Below, in pieces: positions 25,112 through 34,155 of a DNA stretch of 64,000 nucleotides (position 1 is its first letter; the number at the start of each line of letters is the position of its first letter). Made by a program: the position numbers and the translations under genes. The DNA is taken from positions 124,001-188,000 of the forward strand of contig CAWINM010000014.1 in NCBI GenBank assembly GCA_963837455.1. The letters run 5' to 3'. The notes below the pieces were generated by a model, which was given only the letters and a program-made list of their open reading frames with translations, was not told the origin of the DNA and ran no database searches. The stretch is from DASYQD01 sp963837455 (lineage in GTDB: Bacteria; Acidobacteriota; Thermoanaerobaculia; Multivoradales; JAIOJS01).

Positions 25112-27832
25112 TCACGGCTCCTCGTCGCTGCCGCCACCGCGAGGCGACTCGGGCAGCGGCAGCGTGATGCGGATGGTCGTGCCAGCTCCATCCGGGCCGG
25201 CGAGCGCCTCGACCCTGCCGCCGTGGGCCCCGACCATGCCGCGGACGATAGCAAGGCCGAGGCCGCTGCCGCGCGCGCCGCGGTCGCCCCGATCGGCGCT
25301 CCAGAACATGTCGAAGATGCGCCGTCGCTCCTCCTCGGGGATGCCGGGGCCGCGGTCGGCGATCTCCACCGCCAGCCTGCCGTCGATGGTCGCGGCGCTG
25401 ACCACCACGGGAACGCCCGGCGGCGAAAACTTGGCGGCGTTCTCGAGCACGTTGAACAGCGCCTGCTCGATGAGCGCCGGGTGGACGAAGAGCAGCGGCA
25501 GCGCGGCCGCGAGGCGCATCTCCACCTGTAGGGCGGGGAACAGCTTGCGTACTCGCGCCGCCGCCGAGGACACCAGCTCCTCGATGCCCACCCAGTCGCG
25601 CTGCAGCTTGAGACCGCCGGCGCCCAGCCGCGTCATGTCGAGCAGGTTCTGGATGTAGCGGTCGAGCCGCTCGCCCTCGCTGCGGATCGACTCGAGCAGG
25701 TCGCGACGGTCTTGCGGCGGCATGCTGTCGCCGTAGGCGGTGAGGCTGGTGGCGGCGCCGATCACCGACGCCAGCGGCGAGCGCAGGTCGTGCGACACCG
25801 AGGAGAGCAACGCCGCACGCAGCCGCTCGGTCTCGCTCTCGACGTGCGCCGACTCGAGGTCGGCGGCCAGCCGCGCGCGGTCGGCGGCCAGGGCGATCTG
25901 CTGCACCATCGCTTCGGCCAGCCGCCGCTGCTCCTCGGAAAGACGCACCTGGCTGCCGGCGAAGCGCAGCGCGACAGCGCCCAGGCAGCCGCGCTCGACC
26001 ACCTGCGGCAGCAGCCACCACTCCGACGCCGAGAGCGTGCCGGTGTACCGCCCCGCCTGCTGGCCGTGCGCGGCCACCCAGTCGGCGGCGGCGGCGTCCT
26101 TGGCCCCGAGGGCGGCGCCCGGCGGCCGGCTGGCCACCGGCCGCAGGCTGCCAGCGTCGCCCGGCGGCCGGCAGAGCACCACCGCTTCGCAGCCGAGGGC
26201 GGCGGCGAGCTCCTCCGCCGCCGCCTCGAACACCTGCCCCTCGTCCACCGCCGCGGCCAGCCGCTCCCCCAGCGACTGCAGAGCGCGGGTGTGCTCGTTG
26301 GCGGCGCGCAGCCCCACCATCTGCCCGCGCACCCGTCCGGCGAGCTGGCTGCACGCCAGGGCGGCGAGCAGGAAGGCGAACACCGCCACCACGTCGGTGC
26401 CGTGCGCGACGCGCAGGGTGAGGCGCGGTTCGGTGAAGAAGAAGTTGTAGGCGAGGAAGCAAACGACCGCGGTGAAGAGCGCCACCGCCCGCCGCGAGCG
26501 CACCGCCACCGCCACCACCGCGGTGATGAAGACGAAGCCGACGCCGGCCACCGGCAGCAGCCGGTCGAGCAGCAGCGACAGCGCCGTCGCCGCGGCGGTG
26601 ACGACGGCGGCGAAGGCGTACTCGCGCAGCAGCTCGGGCAGCGGCTCCTCGCGCTCGAGCAAGCGCCGCGAGCGGATCCGCGTGTAGGGGGTGTTGACGA
26701 TGGTGAGGTCGAAGCGCCCGCCCCTGCCGAGCAACCGCTGGGTGACGGTGCGGCCGAGGGCGCGCGCCAGCGGCCGCTCGCGCGTCTGGCCGATGACGAT
26801 GGTGGAGACGCCCTGGCGGTTGGCGTAGCTGAGCAGCTCGTCGGCGACGCTGGTGCCGCGCAGGATCGCGGTCTCGCCGCCCAGTCGCTTGGCGAGCTGG
26901 AAGGCGCGGTGCAGGCTGTCGCGGTCGGTGCGGGCGCTGCCGGTGTCGATGTAGGCGACGGTCCAGGGGGCGTGGCGCAGCTCGGCGATGCGGCGCGCCA
27001 CTCGCACCAGGTACTCGGTGTGGGCATGACCGTCGACCGCCACCAGCACCTGACGGCGAATCGGTGCCCCCGGCTGCGCGCCGTGCGCCAGCAGGTACTC
27101 GCGCAGGTCGGCGTCGACGCGGTCGGCGGCGGTCTGCATCGCCAGCTCGCGCAGCGCCGCCAGGTTGGTGGGCGAGAAGAACGACTGCAGCGCCGCCCGC
27201 GCCTGGTCCGGCACGTACACCTTCCCCTGCCGCAGCCGCTCGATCAGCTCGCGCGGCGGCAGGTCGATCAGCACCAGGTCGTGCGGCCGGTCGAAGAAGG
27301 AGTCCGGCACCGTCTCGCGCACCCGCACGCCGGTGATCTGCTCGACGACGTCGTTGAGGCTCTCGAAGTGCTGGACGTTGAGCGTGGTGTAGACGTCGAT
27401 GCCGGCGTCGAGCAGCTCCTCGACGTCCTGCCAGCGGCGCTGGTGGCGCGCGCCCGGCGCGTTGGTGTGGGCGAGCTCGTCGACCAGCGCCACCTGCGGC
27501 TTGCGACGCAGCAGCACGTCGAGGTCGAGCTCCTCGAGCGTCCTGCCCTTGTACTCGAGGCGCTGTCGCGGCAGCAACTCGAGCCCCTGCAGCAGCGCCT
27601 CGGTCTCGGCTCGGCCGTGGGTCTCGACCAGGCCCACCACCACGTCGGCGCCGTTGCGGCGCAGCTCGCGGGCGGCGTTGAGCATGGCGAAGGTCTTGCC
27701 GACGCCGGGGGCGGCGCCGAGGAAGACCTTCAGCTTGCCGCGCTTCGCCTGCTCCTCCTCGCTGCGGGCGAGGGCCAGCAGGGCCTCGGGATCGGGGCGT
27801 TCGGGGTCGGCGCGGCGCGGGTCCGTGGGCAT
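25112..27832 (-). CDS. kdpD: Potassium sensor histidine kinase KdpD
   Basis: 906 residues, full length for the family. Order of parts: N-terminal KdpD domain with P-loop GAAPGVGKT and LVDELAHTNAPG (about 37-240), a Usp-like domain (about 250-375), four transmembrane helices (about 410-500, with VGFVFITAVVAVAVRSRRAV and FLAYNFFFTEPRL), a GAF-like segment, the histidine-containing domain (SSVSHDLRSPLASVIGAATS) and an ATPase domain (IEQALFNVLENAAKFSP; DRGPGIPEEE; GSGLGLAIVRGMV). It phosphorylates KdpE when potassium is low. It starts 20 bases after kdpC. A second, shorter KdpD-like kinase lies at 35246-36369. Confidence -1.
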   Translation of the reverse strand: MPTDPRRADPERPDPEALLALARSEEEQAKRGKLKVFLGAAPGVGKTFAMLNAARELRRNGADVVVGLVETHGRAETEALLQGLELLPRQRLEYKGRTLEELDLDVLLRRKPQVALVDELAHTNAPGARHQRRWQDVEELLDAGIDVYTTLNVQHFESLNDVVEQITGVRVRETVPDSFFDRPHDLVLIDLPPRELIERLRQGKVYVPDQARAALQSFFSPTNLAALRELAMQTAADRVDADLREYLLAHGAQPGAPIRRQVLVAVDGHAHTEYLVRVARRIAELRHAPWTVAYIDTGSARTDRDSLHRAFQLAKRLGGETAILRGTSVADELLSYANRQGVSTIVIGQTRERPLARALGRTVTQRLLGRGGRFDLTIVNTPYTRIRSRRLLEREEPLPELLREYAFAAVVTAAATALSLLLDRLLPVAGVGFVFITAVVAVAVRSRRAVALFTAVVCFLAYNFFFTEPRLTLRVAHGTDVVAVFAFLLAALACSQLAGRVRGQMVGLRAANEHTRALQSLGERLAAAVDEGQVFEAAAEELAAALGCEAVVLCRPPGDAGSLRPVASRPPGAALGAKDAAAADWVAAHGQQAGRYTGTLSASEWWLLPQVVERGCLGAVALRFAGSQVRLSEEQRRLAEAMVQQIALAADRARLAADLESAHVESETERLRAALLSSVSHDLRSPLASVIGAATSLTAYGDSMPPQDRRDLLESIRSEGERLDRYIQNLLDMTRLGAGGLKLQRDWVGIEELVSSAAARVRKLFPALQVEMRLAAALPLLFVHPALIEQALFNVLENAAKFSPPGVPVVVSAATIDGRLAVEIADRGPGIPEEERRRIFDMFWSADRGDRGARGSGLGLAIVRGMVGAHGGRVEALAGPDGAGTTIRITLPLPESPRGGGSDEEP

Positions 27833-27852
27833 GGGCGCGATGACGATCAGGC

Positions 27853-28422
27853 CTAGCGCGGCGCCGTCGCCGCCGCCTCGTCGAGGGCCAGGTTGAGCTC
27901 GAGCACGTTGACCAGCCGATCCCCGGTGAGCGGCCCTCCGGGGGAGAAGGCGCGCGCGCGGACGAGCGCCTCGACCCGGTCCTGCGGCATGCGGCGCGCG
28001 GCCGCCACGCGCCCGGCCTGGTAGAGCGCGGCGTGCTCGCTGACGTGGGGATCCAATCCGCCACCCGACGCCGCGGCGAGCTCGGCGGGCAGCGGCCTCT
28101 CCACCGTGGCGCCGTACTGCTCGATCAGCGCCTTGGCACGATCGGTCAGATCGCTGCTGGTGGGCGACTTGTTGCTACCGCCGGCGGCGGCGGCGTTGTA
28201 GTCGACGGCCGAGGGCCGTGGCCAGAAGTAGCCAGGCTGATTGAACTTCTGGGCGAGCAGGCGGCTGCCCACCACCGAGCCGTCGGGTCGCGCGATCAGC
28301 GACCCCTCGGCGGTGTCCGGCGTGAGCAGCTGGGCGACACCGAGGATGACGGCAGTGTAGCCGGCCACGCAGACGAGCAGCGTGGCGATGGTGAGGCGAA
28401 TGCTGGCGATCCAGGATTGCAT
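27853..28422 (-). CDS. kdpC: Potassium-transporting ATPase subunit KdpC
   Basis: 189 residues with one N-terminal transmembrane helix (IRLTIATLLVCVAGYTAVIL) and a periplasmic domain with family motifs FNQPGYFWPRPSAVDYNA, GSNKSPTSSDL and ASGGGLDPHVSEHAALYQ. KdpC stabilises the KdpFABC complex and helps couple ATP hydrolysis to transport. The ATG at 28422 is 21 bases downstream of the kdpA stop. Normal length. Confidence -1.
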   Translation of the reverse strand: MQSWIASIRLTIATLLVCVAGYTAVILGVAQLLTPDTAEGSLIARPDGSVVGSRLLAQKFNQPGYFWPRPSAVDYNAAAAGGSNKSPTSSDLTDRAKALIEQYGATVERPLPAELAAASGGGLDPHVSEHAALYQAGRVAAARRMPQDRVEALVRARAFSPGGPLTGDRLVNVLELNLALDEAAATAPR

Positions 28423-28443
28423 GATCGGTTCCTCGTGCGCGGG

Positions 28444-30124
28444 CTAGTGCATGAACTGGAAGTGCTCGACGATCGGCCCCAGCGCCGCCGCCGGGAAGAA
28501 GGTCAGGGCGCCGAAGATGAGGATGGTGGCGATCAGCATGATGCCGAAAGTGGCATCCTCCACGCCCAGGGTGCCGGCGGTCTCCGCCGTGGCCCGCTTG
28601 GCGGCCAGCGAGCCGGCGATGGCGAGCGGCAGGATGATGGGGAAGAAGCGCGCCAGCAGCATGACCAGGCCGGTGGCGACGTTCCACGGCACCGTGTTGT
28701 CACCCAGCCCCTCGAAGCCGGAGCCGTTGTTGGCATTCGCCGAGCTGAGCTCGTAGAGGATCTCGGAAAACCCGTGCGCGCCGGTGTTGTTGAGCGTCGC
28801 CCTGCCCCCAGGGAGTGGCGGCGAAGAGGGCGGTCGGGGCCAGCACCAGGAAGGCGTGCACCAGCATGGCGACGGCGGCCAGCTTGACCTCGCTCGCCTC
28901 GACTCGGCGGTTCAGGTACTCCGGCGTCCTCCCCACCATCATGCCGGCGAGGAAGACGGCGACGATGATGTAGAGGAACATGTTGATCATGCCCACGCCG
29001 ACGCCGCCGAAGGTCGCGTTGAGCCACATGCCGATCATCGGCATCAGGCCGGTGAGCGGGTTGAGGCTGTCGTGCATGGCATCTACCGAGCCGTTGCTGG
29101 TCGAGGTGGTGAGCACCGCCCACAGCGGTCCGGCGGTGGTCCCGAAGCGCAGCTCCTTGCCCTCGAGGTTGCCCAGCGTCTGCTCGATCGGTAGCGCCGC
29201 GAAGGCCTGGGTGGGCGCGCGCTCGAACCAGACCGCGCCGGAGATCTTGGCGACCAACAGCACCAGCATCACCGCGAACACGGCCGTCGCGTGCCGCATC
29301 CGCCCGACGATGCGCCCGAACATCCACACGCACGCCATCGGGATGAGGATGATCGAGATCGACGCCAGGATGTTGGTCCAGAAGGTGGGGTTCTCGAACG
29401 GCTGCGCGCAGTTGGGCCCGAAGAAGCCGCCGCCGTTGGTGCCCAGCTGCTTGATGGTGAGGAAGGCGGCGACCGGCCCGCGGGCGATGGTCTGCGCGCC
29501 GCCCTCTAGCGTCTTGGCAACGACCGCCCCATGCAGGGTCATCGGCATGCTGCCGAGCGCCATCAGCGTGGCGACCACCAGGGCCACGGGCAGGAACACC
29601 AGGAACGTCGCCCGCTGCAGGTCGATGAAGAAGTTGCCCATCTGCTTGCGGCCGGCGACGCCGCGGGCGAGGGCCGCCAGCGCGGCGATGCCGGTGGCTG
29701 CCGACACGAACTGCAGCCACATCAGGGCGCACAGCTGGGAGAGGTAGCTCATCGAGACCTCGCCCGAGTAGTGCTGCAGGTTGGTGTTGGTGGTAAACGA
29801 GGCCGCCGTGTTGAAGATCAGGCTGCCTTCGATCGGCCCCTTGTGGTCCGGGTTCAGCGGCAGGTGCTGCTGCAGGGCCATGAAGCCGAAGCTGACGACG
29901 AACATCACCACGTTGAAGACCAGCATGGTGATCACGTAGCGCTTCCAGCCCTGCTGCTCCTCGCCGGCCGCGCGGCCGACGATGCCGGTGAACAGGCGTT
30001 CGAGGGCCTGGCGGCGCGATCCCGGCGCGGACGGGTCCATGGCCCACTTCATGTAGCGGCCGAGCGGCCACGAGAGCGCCGCCGTGCCGCCGACGATCAG
30101 GGTGACGAAGAGAATGGCTTCCAT
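28444..30124 (-). pseudogene. kdpA: Potassium-binding channel subunit KdpA, one frameshift near 28805
   Basis: KdpA is the channel-like subunit that binds K+. From ATG at 30124 the frame is good for about 440 codons, with selectivity-filter regions SFTTNTNLQHYSGE, LGTNGGGFFGPNCAQPFENP and TTSTSNGSVDAMHDSLNPLT. Near 28805, beside a run of five C, the protein switches frame and continues NNTGAHGFSEILYELSSANA, NNGSGF (fourth filter region) and ends FPAAALGPIVEHFQFMH at 28444. The 1681-base span is 560 codons plus one base, close to the normal 557-560 residues, so one extra base explains everything. The high conservation of both parts and the intact neighbours suggest a sequencing error more than a dead gene. 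Confidence -1.
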
Positions 30125-30129
30125 CGTAG

Positions 30130-30225
30130 TCAGTCCTTGGTTTGCCCGCGGTCGGAGACGTGAGTGAGGCCGAAGAGGGCGGCGAACGTGAGTAAGCCGA
30201 GCAGCAGGTAGATGAGGTCGCTCAT
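30130..30225 (-). CDS. Small single-pass membrane protein in the kdp operon
   Basis: 31 residues, MSDLIYLLLGLLTFAALFGL followed by THVSDRGQTKD: one hydrophobic helix with a short polar tail. It lies between kdpB (24 bases upstream) and kdpA (stop five bases before the kdpA ATG), on the same strand. In standard operons kdpF precedes kdpA; here kdpF-like peptides are found both before kdpB and before kdpA. This one could be an accessory subunit or a KdpF analogue. It is conserved-looking in hydrophobicity but I cannot name a family. Confidence -1.
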   Translation of the reverse strand: MSDLIYLLLGLLTFAALFGLTHVSDRGQTKD

Positions 30226-30248
30226 GGGTTTGTTCCTCGCGTGCGGCG

Positions 30249-32333
30249 TCAGGCGAGCCGCAGCGCCGTCAGCACGACGTCGATGAGCTTGATGCCAACA
30301 AACGGCGCCACCACACCGCCCAGCCCGTAGATCAGCAGGTTGCGGCGCAGGATGGTGGCCGCGCTCGCCGGCCGGTAGGCAACGCCCTTGAGCGCCAGGG
30401 GAATCAGGGCGACGATGATCAGCGCGTTGAAGATCACGGCGGAGAGGATCGCCGAGGTCGGCGAGTGCAGGTGCATGACGTCGAGCGCCGCGAGCGGCCC
30501 CTTGGCTCCCCCCGCCGCGTAGAGAGTGGCGAACACCGCCGGCAGGATGGCGAAGTACTTGGCCACGTCGTTGGCGATCGAGAAGGTGGTCAGCGCGCCG
30601 CGCGTCATCAACAGCTGCTTGCCGATCTCCACCGTCTCCAGCAGCTTGGTGGGGTTGGAGTCGAGGTCGACCATGTTGCTCGCCTCCTTGGCCGCCTGCG
30701 TGCCTGAGTTCATCGCCACCGCCACGTCGGCCTGCGCCAGCGCCGGGGCGTCGTTGGTGCCGTCGCCGGTCATCGCCACCAGCCGGCCGCCGGTCTGGTA
30801 CTTGCGGATGAGCTCGAGCTTGGCCTCCGGCGTCGCCTCGGCGAGGAAGTCGTCCACCCCCGCCTCGGCGGCGATGGCCGCCGCGGTGAGCGGGTTGTCG
30901 CCGGTGATCATCACCGTCTTGATCCCCATCCGCCGCAGGTCGGCGAAGCGCTCGCGGATGCCACCCTTGACGATGTCCTTGAGGTGGATCACCCCCAGCG
31001 CCCGCCCGCCCTCGGCCACCAGCAGCGGCGTGCCGCCGGTGCGGGCGATGGCGTCGACCTTGGCGGCGAGCTCGGCGGGCACGGACGCGCCCTGCGCTTG
31101 CAGGAAGGCGGCAATCGCGTCCGGCGCTCCCTTGCGGATCCGCCGGCTGCCGAGGTCTACGCCGCTCATGCGAGTGTGCGCCGAGAACGGCACGAAGTGC
31201 GCGTCGAGCTCGTGGATCTCGCGCTGGCGGAGCCCGTAGCGCTCCTTGGCGAGGACCACGATGCTGCGCCCTTCGGGGGTCTCGTCGGCGAGCGAAGCGA
31301 GCTGCGCGGCGTCGGCGAGGACGCTCTCGGCGACGCCCCCGGCGGGCACCAGCTCGGCCGCCTGCCGGTTGCCGAGGGTGATGGTGCCGGTCTTGTCGAG
31401 CAGCAGCACGTCGACGTCACCGGCGGCCTCGACCGCCTTGCCCGACATGGCGATGACGTTGGCGCGAATCATCCGGTCCATGCCGGCGATGCCGATCGCG
31501 GAGAGCAGGGCGCCGATGGTGGTGGGAATGAGGCAGACCAGCAGCGCCACCAGCACCGTCACCGGCACCGCCGTCCCGGTGCCGGAGGCCTGCACGCTGT
31601 AAATCGAGAACGGCAGCAGCGTGACGGTGACGAAGAGGAAGATCAGCGTCAGCCCGCTGAGCAGGATCTGCAGGGCGATCTCGTTGGGGGTCTTCTGGCG
31701 GCGGGCACCCTCGACCATTGCGATGATGCGGTCGAGGAAGGTCTCGCCCGGGTTGCTGGTCACCCGCACCACCAGCCAGTCGGAGAGCACCTTGGTGCCG
31801 CCGGTCACCGAGCTGCGGTCGCCGCCGGCCTCGCGGATGACCGGGGCGCTCTCGCCGGTGACGGCGCTCTCGTTGACCGAGGCGATGCCCTCGATGGCCT
31901 CGCCGTCGGCAGGGATGACGTCGCCCGCCTCCACCAGCACGACGTCGCCCTTGCGCAGGGCGCTCGAGCCCACCGTCTCGACGGCGGCATCTCGGCGCGG
32001 GGCGGCCAGGCGCTTGGCCTGGGTCTCCTCACGGGTCTTGCGCAGCGCCTCTGCCTGCGCCTTGCCGCGCCCCTCCGCCATCGCCTCGGCGAAGTTGGCG
32101 AAGAGCACGGTCAACCACAGCCAGACGGCGACGGCGAAGATGAACCCGGCGGGCGCCTCGCCCCGGCCGACCAGCGCCTGGACCCACAGGCCGGTGGTCA
32201 GCACCGAGACCACCACCACCACGAACATCACCGGGTTCTTGATCTGCACCCGCGGGTCGAGCTTGGTGAAGCTCGCCCCCAGGGCCGACCCGACCAGGGC
32301 CGGGTCGAACAGGGAACGTTGTGTAGGGCGCAT
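30249..32333 (-). CDS. kdpB: Potassium-transporting P-type ATPase subunit KdpB
   Basis: 694 residues, P-type ATPase of class IA. Visible motifs: actuator loop AVTGESAPV, membrane segment LLVCLIPTTIGALLSAIGIA, phosphorylation site DKTGTITLGN, hinge region MTGDGTNDAPALAQADVAVA and KdpB-specific NMVDLDSNPTKLLETVEIGK. It hydrolyses ATP to drive K+ uptake through KdpA. The ATG overlaps the kdpF stop (TGATG at 32331-32335), so translation is coupled. kdpB is placed before kdpA, the reverse of the usual kdpFABC order. Intact. Confidence -1.
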   Translation of the reverse strand: MRPTQRSLFDPALVGSALGASFTKLDPRVQIKNPVMFVVVVVSVLTTGLWVQALVGRGEAPAGFIFAVAVWLWLTVLFANFAEAMAEGRGKAQAEALRKTREETQAKRLAAPRRDAAVETVGSSALRKGDVVLVEAGDVIPADGEAIEGIASVNESAVTGESAPVIREAGGDRSSVTGGTKVLSDWLVVRVTSNPGETFLDRIIAMVEGARRQKTPNEIALQILLSGLTLIFLFVTVTLLPFSIYSVQASGTGTAVPVTVLVALLVCLIPTTIGALLSAIGIAGMDRMIRANVIAMSGKAVEAAGDVDVLLLDKTGTITLGNRQAAELVPAGGVAESVLADAAQLASLADETPEGRSIVVLAKERYGLRQREIHELDAHFVPFSAHTRMSGVDLGSRRIRKGAPDAIAAFLQAQGASVPAELAAKVDAIARTGGTPLLVAEGGRALGVIHLKDIVKGGIRERFADLRRMGIKTVMITGDNPLTAAAIAAEAGVDDFLAEATPEAKLELIRKYQTGGRLVAMTGDGTNDAPALAQADVAVAMNSGTQAAKEASNMVDLDSNPTKLLETVEIGKQLLMTRGALTTFSIANDVAKYFAILPAVFATLYAAGGAKGPLAALDVMHLHSPTSAILSAVIFNALIIVALIPLALKGVAYRPASAATILRRNLLIYGLGGVVAPFVGIKLIDVVLTALRLA

Positions 32334-32422
32334 CAGAACTTCTCCGGCTCGAGCAACGCCACGAACAGGTAGACCGTCAGCAGCACGGTCACGATGGCTC
32401 CGATCCAGTACAACGCGTTCAT
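32333..32422 (-). CDS. kdpF: KdpF-like small membrane subunit
   Basis: 29 residues, MNALYWIGAIVTVLLTVYLF then VALLEPEKF. The helix ending in L-x-x-PE-(K/R)F is the signature of KdpF, which stabilises the Kdp complex. The stop overlaps the kdpB start by one base and the ATG overlaps the stop of the preceding small ORF (ATGA). A ribosome binding site, CGAGGTGAG, lies directly before the start. Confidence -1.
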   Translation of the reverse strand: MNALYWIGAIVTVLLTVYLFVALLEPEKF

Positions 32423-32532
32423 CGCTCACCTCGTTGCTTTCTCGCTGCCGCCAGCCGCAGGCGGAGCCCACAGGGAGCCAGGGCGACGGCGAAAACGGCG
32501 ATTCCCACCGGCACGTGCAAGGCGACTTGCAT
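32419..32532 (-). CDS. Small hydrophobic ORF between the porin-like gene and kdpF
   Basis: 37 residues, MQVALHVPVGIAVFAVALAP followed by CGLRLRLAAARKQRGER: one probable transmembrane segment with a strongly basic tail. It begins two bases after the porin-like gene stop (32535) and its TGA overlaps the kdpF ATG. The tight coupling on both sides supports translation. No family recognised; it could be a further accessory peptide of the Kdp complex or only a translational coupler. No strong ribosome binding site of its own. Confidence -1.
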   Translation of the reverse strand: MQVALHVPVGIAVFAVALAPCGLRLRLAAARKQRGER

Positions 32533-32534
32533 GG

Positions 32535-33320
32535 CTATTTGCCACCGAACCACAAGTGATTGACGTCGAGCTGGATGGTCCACTTCATCTTGCCGTTGAT
32601 CGCCTCCTCGTTGAACCACACCGCGCCGGTGAGGAGGCTGACGTTGGGCGTGAAGTAGTAGTTGAGGGCCAGCCCGGTGCCGCCCAGCGCGTTCTTGCCC
32701 GAGGCGTAGTCGGCGGCGAGGACGAAGCGGTTGAAGTCACCCTCGGGCCCCTGCACGAGGTGGAACCCGCGGTCGAAGGCCACCATCCAGCCGGTGTTGT
32801 CCTTCTCGCCCTTCGCGTCGACGAGCACGTCGGGGTTGCCGCGATACGGAGCCACGGAGAACCGTCCGACGTTGGGGATCGTCTTGCCGACCACCAGGTA
32901 GACGAGGTCCTGGTTGGTGACGCCGCTCTTGGTGCCGAGGTTGGCGATCCCCAGCTGCAGCGCGGGAGCGCCGTCGAAGAGACCGCCTTCGGTGTAGCCG
33001 AGCCTGGCGTTGAAGGAGACCGGGTAGTCGCTGGCCTCGATGAGGTCGACGCCGATCTCGAGCTTGAGCTGGTCGCCGGGAAGGACGCCGAGGGTGAAGC
33101 CGGCATCGGTGGGGAACGAGGCGCCGCCGTCCTCCGCCTTGCGGAAGACGGTGAAGTAGTTGTCCACGCCCCAGTGGCCGACGCCGTAAGCCTGGACGTC
33201 GGGCGACAGCGGCGTCCACACCGTCCCCGAGGGCGTCGCCGAGGCGGTGGCAGGAACGATTGCCGCGAGCGCGGCGAGGGACAGAGTCAGGGTCAGGTTG
33301 CGCAGGGAGACGCGGTTCAT
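32535..33320 (-). CDS. Outer-membrane beta-barrel (porin-like) protein leading the kdp operon
   Basis: 261 residues from ATG at 33320, with an excellent ribosome binding site (AGGAGGTGGATC). Signal peptide: LTLTLSLAALAAIVPATASA. The mature protein is made of alternating amphipathic strands (YGVGHWGVDNYFTVFRKAED; FTLGVLPGDQLKLEIGVDLI; GTGLALNYYFTPNVSLLTGA) and ends in an aromatic-rich strand, IQLDVNHLWFGGK, as expected for a barrel. It lies two bases ahead of the next small ORF and heads the kdp genes, so it may let K+ or other solutes through the outer membrane under potassium limitation. Function is inferred from position. Confidence -1.
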   Translation of the reverse strand: MNRVSLRNLTLTLSLAALAAIVPATASATPSGTVWTPLSPDVQAYGVGHWGVDNYFTVFRKAEDGGASFPTDAGFTLGVLPGDQLKLEIGVDLIEASDYPVSFNARLGYTEGGLFDGAPALQLGIANLGTKSGVTNQDLVYLVVGKTIPNVGRFSVAPYRGNPDVLVDAKGEKDNTGWMVAFDRGFHLVQGPEGDFNRFVLAADYASGKNALGGTGLALNYYFTPNVSLLTGAVWFNEEAINGKMKWTIQLDVNHLWFGGK

Positions 33321-33507
33321 GGTCGGATCCACCTCCTGGGATCGGCAGTGTGGCCGGGAGGTGCGTAAAGGAGCTAGACCGCGACGCGGCCGCCGCCGCA
33401 AATTCGCCGTAAAGCTCCGGCCCCCCTCGAGCGATGCTGAACCACTACCTCGCCGGCTGCGCCACCCCGTTGCGGGCGGCGAGCCGAGCGGAAGCGCCGG
33501 CGCGGCA

Positions 33508-33921
33508 TCACCACTGGTCGCCGCGGGTGAACAGCGCCGGCGCCGCCAGCCAGGTGAGCATCAGCACGTTGCGCATCCACGGCACGTCGGGGTTGCCCAG
33601 CAGCTCGCACCAGCCGTGCCGGACCAGCAGGGCGGTGGCGACCTCGGCGACGATGGTCAGCGCCAGCCAGGCGAGACCGGTCCACAGCGTGGGCTCGAGG
33701 CCCCGGCGTCGCAGCGGACCCGTCGCCAGCGATCCGCTGACGGCCAGGATCACGGTCAGCTTGAAGAGCAGCGCGGCTCGAGCCCCGCTGTCCGCGGCCA
33801 CCGCGGGCCCCACGCCGGCAACCAGCCCGGCGGCGAGCGCCCACGAGCCGATCGTCACCACCGCCCGCAGCGGCCAACGAGTAGTAGAGACTGCCTTGGA
33901 GAGAAACAGCGCCGGGTTCAT
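33508..33921 (-). CDS. Hypothetical membrane protein
   Basis: 137 residues with about four transmembrane helices (WPLRAVVTIGSWALAAGLVA; AALLFKLTVILAVSGSLATG; LWTGLAWLALTIVAEVATAL; RNVLMLTWLAAPALF). ATG at 33921 follows TGGAGGTCACGCAAAG. The C-terminus FTRGDQW is polar. I do not recognise a family. It is on the same strand as the kdp operon, 187 bases upstream of the porin-like gene, and may or may not share its transcript. Confidence -1.
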   Translation of the reverse strand: MNPALFLSKAVSTTRWPLRAVVTIGSWALAAGLVAGVGPAVAADSGARAALLFKLTVILAVSGSLATGPLRRRGLEPTLWTGLAWLALTIVAEVATALLVRHGWCELLGNPDVPWMRNVLMLTWLAAPALFTRGDQW

Positions 33922-34111
33922 CTTTGCGTGACCTCCACACGTCACAACCCGCGGCCACCGCGAGCCTCGCAAAGAACGCCGGTCCGAACGAATAAGAAAC
34001 GTCGAGCGTTGTCGAAAGAGATGCGGAAGCCGATCAGGAGTGTCGACTGCCGCCAACGGGTCGATCTCCCTTCGAAAACGCACCTGGCAGCTCGATGGGG
34101 TCGGCTCGACG

Positions 34112-34128
34112 GCTGTCAGCTTGACAGC
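34112..34128. promoter_or_regulatory. Inverted repeat overlapping a TTGACA box ahead of vapB remnant
   Basis: GCTGTCA-GCT-TGACAGC is a perfect 7-bp inverted repeat, with TTGACA at 34121-34126, about 27 bases before the antitoxin ATG. VapBC operons are normally repressed by their own proteins through such repeats at the promoter. The region 33922-34111 shows nothing else. Confidence -1.
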
Positions 34129-34155
34129 TTCGTCCGGTCAGTGCCTGCTAAGTGC

